This document shows, in pieces, positions 40,974-45,107 of a stretch of DNA of 45,107 nt. The stretch lies in contig NZ_FNAR01000022.1 of assembly GCF_900101985.1 (NCBI RefSeq), positions 1-45,107 of the forward strand, written 5' to 3'. The notes beneath the pieces were generated by a model that saw only the letters and a program-made list of their open reading frames with translations, was not told where the DNA came from and ran no database searches. Made by a program: the position numbers and the translations under genes. Positions within the stretch are counted from its first letter, which is position 1. Every line of letters starts with the position of its first letter. Source of the stretch: Bhargavaea beijingensis. GTDB taxonomy: Bacteria; Bacillota; Bacilli; Bacillales_A; Planococcaceae.

Positions 40974-41867
40974 ATGTCTGAGCAAACAGCCAAAGCCACT
41001 ACAAGTGAAAAGGCTTACAATCCTCGCCTCGAGCTTTACAAGGGCTTTTGGAGACGGTTCAAAAAGAACAAGTCGGCCCTTGTAGGCGGGATTATTGTGC
41101 TGTTTTTCATCTTGTTGGCCATCTTCGGGCCGATGCTGGTGAATACCAACCCGAACGCCACGGACATCGCCAATAAGCTCCAGCCCCCGTCCGGGGAGCA
41201 CTGGTTCGGCACTGACAACTACGGGCGGGACATTTTCGCGAGGATTGTCCACGGCACAAAACTTACGCTCGTCGTAGGCTTTGTTTCCGTTATGATCGGC
41301 GGAATCATCGGTGTCCTGTTCGGAATCGTTTCCGGCTACTACGGCGGTAAGGTGGATACGATCATCATGCGCCTGATGGATATCCTGCTCGCCTTCCCGG
41401 GGATTCTCCTTGCGCTCGCAATCGTGAGCGTGCTCGGCGGCAGCCTCCAGAACATGATTATCGCGATCGGGATTTTCTCGGTTCCGACCTTTGCGCGGAT
41501 TGTTCGCGGATCGACACTGTCCGTCAGGAAACTGGAATACATCGACGCCATGCGGGCGCTTGGTGCATCTGATTTCCGGATTATCTTCAAGCATATTCTT
41601 CCGAACGTCCTGTCCCCGATCATCGTCCAGGCGACACTCCGGATTGCGACCGCAGTCCTGACGGCGAGCGGCCTGTCCTTCCTCGGGCTCGGCGCCCAGC
41701 CGCCGACTCCGGAATGGGGCGCGATGCTGTCGGCCGGACGGTCGTATATGGCGGAGTCGCCGCACATGATTCTGATTCCGGGACTGGCCATCGTCCTCGT
41801 CGTTCTTGCATTCAACATCTTCGGCGACGGACTGCGCGATGCGCTTGATCCGAAGGCGAACAAATAA
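40974..41867 (+). CDS. Peptide ABC transporter permease, OppC/DppC type
   Basis: 297 residues: an OppC N-terminal segment (RRFKKNKSALVGGIIVLFFILLAIFGP) with the first helix, then five more helices. The GTDNYGRDIFARIVHG block and the EAA loop MRALGASDFRIIFKHILPNVLSPIIV, which contacts the ATPases, are intact. The ATG at 40974 has GAGGG 7 nt upstream. First gene of a four-gene operon; the usual order places the B permease first, so the order C-B is unusual. Confidence 0.93.
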   Translation: MSEQTAKATTSEKAYNPRLELYKGFWRRFKKNKSALVGGIIVLFFILLAIFGPMLVNTNPNATDIANKLQPPSGEHWFGTDNYGRDIFARIVHGTKLTLVVGFVSVMIGGIIGVLFGIVSGYYGGKVDTIIMRLMDILLAFPGILLALAIVSVLGGSLQNMIIAIGIFSVPTFARIVRGSTLSVRKLEYIDAMRALGASDFRIIFKHILPNVLSPIIVQATLRIATAVLTASGLSFLGLGAQPPTPEWGAMLSAGRSYMAESPHMILIPGLAIVLVVLAFNIFGDGLRDALDPKANK

Positions 41868-41882
41868 GGAGGGAGAAGCGAA

Positions 41883-42824
41883 ATGCTCAAATACATCATC
41901 CGGCGGGTCCTTCAGACCATCCCGGTGCTTATCGGTGTCTCCATTCTCGTCTTCTCCCTGATGCACCTGATCCCGGGCAACCCTGCCCAGATCATTGCGG
42001 GAGAAGGTGCTTCGGAGCAGACAGTCAGGCAGATCGAGGAGCGCCTCGGCCTGAATGACCCGATCCATATCCAATACTTCAACTATATGAGCGGCGTCCT
42101 CCAGGGCGACCTCGGCAATTCCGTCCGGAGCGGCCGCGCTGTTTCCGACGAGATCGCAACACGCTTCTGGGTCACGGTGGAGCTGTCCTTCTATGCCACC
42201 GTCCTCGCCGTCTTCCTCGGACTGATGGCGGGGATCATCTCGGCGGTCCGCCGCTATACGCTGGCGGACACCGCCATCATGATCGTGGCGCTGTTCGGAT
42301 TGTCCATGCCGAACTTCTGGCTCGGCCTTGTCCTTATCGACTGGTTTGCCATCGGCGGGGATTGGCTGCCGGAGTGGGCAAAACTTCGTCCTTCGGGATG
42401 GGGAGACTCCTGGCGGCAAGTCATCCTGCCGGTCATCACGCTCGGAACAGGCGGCGCGGCGATCATCGCCCGCATGACCCGGTCTTCGATGCTTGAAGTC
42501 ATCAACCAGGATTACATCCGGACGGCCCGGGCAAAAGGGCTCACCGACCGCATCGTCACTTACCGGCACGCGCTCAAGAATGCGCTCATCCCGGTCGTGA
42601 CGGTCGTCGGGCTTGAATTCGGCGGCTTCCTCGGAGGCGCTGTCCTGACAGAGACGATCTTTGCCATCAACGGCATGGGCCGGCTGACAGTCCAGGCCAT
42701 CACCCAGCGGGACTTCCCGATTGTCCAGGGTGCCGTGCTGGTCCTCTCCGTCCTGTTCGTTTTCGTTAACCTGATCGTCGATATTTCATATAAGCTGCTC
42801 AACAAGCGGATCGACCTGAACTGA
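41883..42824 (+). CDS. Peptide ABC transporter permease, OppB/DppB type
   Basis: 313 residues, six helices. The start MLKYIIRRVLQTIPVLIGVSILVFSLMHLIPGNPA is typical of the B subunit; the RLGLNDPIHIQYFNY and the EAA loop TARAKGLTDRIVTYRHALKNALIPVVT are present. It pairs with the C permease to form the channel. It begins 15 nt after the previous gene with GGAGGGAG upstream of its ATG. Confidence 0.93.
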   Translation: MLKYIIRRVLQTIPVLIGVSILVFSLMHLIPGNPAQIIAGEGASEQTVRQIEERLGLNDPIHIQYFNYMSGVLQGDLGNSVRSGRAVSDEIATRFWVTVELSFYATVLAVFLGLMAGIISAVRRYTLADTAIMIVALFGLSMPNFWLGLVLIDWFAIGGDWLPEWAKLRPSGWGDSWRQVILPVITLGTGGAAIIARMTRSSMLEVINQDYIRTARAKGLTDRIVTYRHALKNALIPVVTVVGLEFGGFLGGAVLTETIFAINGMGRLTVQAITQRDFPIVQGAVLVLSVLFVFVNLIVDISYKLLNKRIDLN

Positions 42825-42859
42825 TCGGTCCCGGCCAACGGCCCAAGGAGGAAAGATCA

Positions 42860-43885
42860 TTGGAAGAAACGATTTTGGATGTGCGCGGCCTGCGCACCTC
42901 TTTCTTCACGGACGAGGGAGAAGTCAAAGCCGTCGATGGCGTGAGCTTCTCCGTCCCGAAAGGTAAAACATTAGGAATCGTAGGCGAGTCGGGATCCGGC
43001 AAGAGCATCACCTCTCTGTCGATCCTCCGGCTTCTTGCGGAAAACGGCAAGGTGGTCGACGGCGAGATCCGGTATAAAGGCGAGAATATCCTGGATTTCT
43101 CGGAAAAGAAGATGCGAAGCCTCCGGGGGAACAAGATCTCGATGATCTTCCAGGAGCCGATGACCTCGCTGAACCCGGTCTTCACGGTCGGCCAGCAGAT
43201 TTCAGAATCACTTACCACCCACCAGGGAATGAACAAAAAGCAGGCGATGGCCAAATCCGTCGACTTGCTGAAGCTGGTCGGCATCCCGTCTCCGGAAAAG
43301 CGCGTGACCCAATATCCTTATGAACTGTCAGGCGGTATGCGCCAGCGTGTCATGATTGCGATGGCTTTGGCCTGCAATCCGGAAATCCTTGTCGCGGACG
43401 AGCCGACAACCGCGCTTGACGTAACGATCCAGGCACAGATACTTGGCCTGATCAAAGATCTTCAGAACCGCCTCGGCATGTCTGTGATTCTTATCACGCA
43501 TGATCTTGGCGTCGTCGCGGAAACTTGTGATTATGTCGCTGTCATGTACGCGGGACAGGTTGTCGAATACAGCGATGTGCGGACACTGTTCCGCAAGCCG
43601 CGCCATCCGTATACGGTCGGGCTGCTCAAATCGCTGCCGCGTCCTGATGCCGACCAGGAAAAACTGGTCCCGATCCACGGCATGGTGCCGTCGCCGTTTA
43701 ACATGCCGAAGGGCTGCCGGTTTGCTCCGCGCTGCCCGGCGGCGACCGATCTTTGCCGCGAAAAACTGCCGGATCTGTTTGATGACGGAGAAGGCAACCA
43801 GGTACGCTGCTGGATCTATGATGAAGAATGGCCGGGTCCGAAGGAGGTGGATGTCTTTGGAGAAAAGAGAATTGCTCAAGGTTGA
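42860..43885 (+). CDS. Peptide ABC transporter ATPase, OppD/DppD type
   Basis: 341 residues. Walker A GESGSGKS, signature LSGGMRQR, Walker [14 protein letters not shown] and the switch His in THDLGV are present. The C-terminal oligopeptide HPY-type extension has the [20 protein letters not shown] cysteines (cluster-like Cys pattern typical of D/F subunits). TTG start with AAGGAGG about 9 nt upstream. It overlaps the next gene by 35 bp. Confidence 0.93.
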   Translation: MEETILDVRGLRTSFFTDEGEVKAVDGVSFSVPKGKTLGIVGESGSGKSITSLSILRLLAENGKVVDGEIRYKGENILDFSEKKMRSLRGNKISMIFQEPMTSLNPVFTVGQQISESLTTHQGMNKKQAMAKSVDLLKLVGIPSPEKRVTQYPYELSGGMRQRVMIAMALACNPEILVADEPTTALDVTIQAQILGLIKDLQNRLGMSVILITHDLGVVAETCDYVAVMYAGQVVEYSDVRTLFRKPRHPYTVGLLKSLPRPDADQEKLVPIHGMVPSPFNMPKGCRFAPRCPAATDLCREKLPDLFDDGEGNQVRCWIYDEEWPGPKEVDVFGEKRIAQG

Positions 43886-44888
43886 TGGGCTGAAGCAGCA
43901 CTTCCCGATCAAGGGCGGCTTCTTCGGCCGCACGGTCAACCATGTCAAAGCGGTCGATGATATCAGCTTCACTGTGTATGAAGGGGAAACCGTCAGCATC
44001 GTCGGTGAATCCGGGTGCGGAAAATCCACAACCGGGCGCGCGATCCTCAGGCTTGAGGAACCGTCAGACGGAAAGGTGTACTTCGAAGGCACCGACCTCG
44101 CTTCCTTGTCGAAGTCGGAAATGCGGAAATACCGGAAGGATCTCCAGATTATCTTCCAGGACCCGTACGCCTCGATCAACCCGCGCCAGTCGATTTCGGA
44201 TGTCCTGAATGAAGCGATGGAAATCCAGAATGTGCTTCCGAGGAAAGAGCGCCGCAAGCGGATCATCGAACTGCTGGAAACGGTCGGATTGAACGGCAGT
44301 CAGGCTGACCGCTATCCGCATGAATTTTCGGGTGGCCAGCGCCAGCGGATCGGCATCGCCCGCGCGCTGTCGGTGAACCCGAAGCTCATCATCTGCGACG
44401 AAGCCGTATCGGCGCTCGACGTCTCCATCCAGGCCCAGGTGTTGAATCTGCTTGAAGAGTTGCAGGATGAGTACGGACTCACCTATCTGTTCATTTCCCA
44501 TGACCTCGGTGTGGTCCGCCACATCTCGGACCGTGTGATCGTCATGTATCTTGGGAAGATTGTGGAGATCGGAGACAAAGTATCGATCTTCGACAGCCCA
44601 AAACACCCGTACACGAAGGCGCTCCTGTCAGCGATTCCCGTTCCGGATCCGGATCGGGAGCGGGAACACGTCGTTCTCCGCGGCGATGTGCCTTCGCCGA
44701 TTGACCCGCCATCGGGTTGCCGCTTCCACACGCGCTGCCCGTTCGCGCAGGAAAAGTGCCGGGTCGACGTGCCGGAACTTGTCACGCACGATGGCATGAA
44801 GCAAGGCCACGAAGCCGCCTGCCACTTCGTCGAAGAAATCGAAAGCGGCCAGCTTAAACCGAACTACATGGAAAAAGCGGCTTTTTAA
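43851..44888 (+). CDS. Peptide ABC transporter ATPase, OppF/DppF type
   Basis: 345 residues. Walker A GESGCGKST, signature FSGGQRQR, Walker B LIICDEAVSALDVSIQAQVLNL and THD-type switch SHDLGV are intact; the DEA in place of DEP in the Walker B region is common in F subunits. The C-terminal part has the same Cys-rich GCRFHTRCPFAQEKC extension as the D subunit. The ATG at 43851 is only 3 nt from GGAGG; the TTG at 43857 is 9 nt from it and may be the real start. Terminator follows. Confidence 0.92.
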   Translation: MSLEKRELLKVDGLKQHFPIKGGFFGRTVNHVKAVDDISFTVYEGETVSIVGESGCGKSTTGRAILRLEEPSDGKVYFEGTDLASLSKSEMRKYRKDLQIIFQDPYASINPRQSISDVLNEAMEIQNVLPRKERRKRIIELLETVGLNGSQADRYPHEFSGGQRQRIGIARALSVNPKLIICDEAVSALDVSIQAQVLNLLEELQDEYGLTYLFISHDLGVVRHISDRVIVMYLGKIVEIGDKVSIFDSPKHPYTKALLSAIPVPDPDREREHVVLRGDVPSPIDPPSGCRFHTRCPFAQEKCRVDVPELVTHDGMKQGHEAACHFVEEIESGQLKPNYMEKAAF

Positions 44889-44906
44889 TTAATATAGAAG
44901 GAATTC

Positions 44907-44936
44907 AAACCCGTTGCCGGAAAGGCAGCGGGTTTT
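44907..44936 (+). terminator. Terminator of the peptide importer operon
   Basis: AAACCCGTTGCC / GGCAGCGGGTTT arms with a G-U pair, then TTTTCC. Confidence 0.85.
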
Positions 44937-44950
44937 CCGATTGGAATTGC

Positions 44951-45107
44951 TTACGGAGCGGATTTGCCATATGGGTTGCGGATTTGCAGTATGGGGCGCG
45001 GGTTTGCCGTATGGGATGCGGATTTGCAGTATGGGGCGCGGGTTTGCAGTATGGGATGCGGGTTTGCCGTATGGGTTGCGGGTTTGCCGTATGGGTTGCG
45101 GATTTGC
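44951..45107. repeat. Tandem array E, 20-bp units running off the window end
   Basis: Eight units start at 44951, 44971, 44991, 45011, 45031, 45051, 45071 and 45091 (the last cut by the window end). The consensus ATGGGNYGCGGRTTTGCMGT is related to array A (ATGGGN, then CGSGG, then TGCNNT at the same positions). Confidence 0.93.

Noticed and set aside
40908-42569. A 553-codon minus-strand frame opposite the two permease genes
   Set aside because: Composition is dominated by Asp, Arg and His from reversed hydrophobic codons; the permease motifs on the plus strand explain the sequence.

Overview
The window looks like chromosomal DNA of a GC-rich member of the Bacillales, most likely Planococcaceae (a Bhargavaea-like genome would fit the roughly 55% GC). 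That placement is inference. It rests on strong AGGAGG-type ribosome binding sites, frequent TTG/GTG starts, lipoproteins with short lipoboxes, and a gene set that includes NfeD-flotillin, a DUF2188 stress protein, a PCYCGC lipoprotein, trimeric PNP, CarD and a BCCT carrier. No rRNA, tRNA, phage module, transposase or CRISPR array was seen.

Layout. 1-512 is a tandem array of 20-bp units, and the window ends inside a second array of the same unit family, so it may be a whole contig broken at repeats. 612-9669 holds a lipoprotein Cu/Zn SOD, a CAP-domain protein, a DUF3298-type protein and a zinc alcohol dehydrogenase. It then has a run of small plus-strand genes (two tiny membrane proteins, pentapeptide-repeat protein, HIT protein), a DMT exporter, and a PdaC-like deacetylase whose N-terminal half is a paralogue of the DUF3298 protein. 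9730-13739 carries an MMPL exporter, a CarD/MarR divergent pair around a striking palindromic operator, and a cold-shock protein. 13959-16191 is an NfeD-flotillin operon behind a sigma-W-like promoter. 16450-16760 holds what I read as an overlooked type I toxin-antitoxin locus. 16846-19463 has GtrA and a MacB-like ABC exporter. 19464-20200 is an AT-rich island of unknown genes.

20465-31011 is mostly metabolic: class II fumarase, PCYCGC lipoprotein, an ATP-pyrophosphatase/TPR pair, an XRE regulator, a minus-strand nucleoside phosphorylase, methyltransferase and nitroreductase set, a glutamate-synthase-like flavoprotein and an acyl-CoA synthetase with a near-perfect cre box. 31166-35855 is stress and osmoprotection: a DUF2188 protein behind a sigma-B-like promoter, then convergent PutP (proline) and BCCT (betaine) carriers, and a VOC protein. 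35911-44888 holds HflX and a complete family-5 peptide ABC importer: two tandem paralogous binding proteins on the minus strand, diverging from permease-permease-ATPase-ATPase on the plus strand. Both binding-protein promoters have the same architecture, with a CodY-like dyad at the start point.

The most unusual signal is a set of intergenic arrays with a strict 20- or 21-bp period: 54-512, 11991-12062, 17348-17402, 21915-22075 (four copies followed by four inverted copies, exactly symmetric) and 44951-45107. They differ in sequence but share related cores in four of the five arrays, and two helical turns per unit would place every core on the same DNA face. I know of no described system that explains them.
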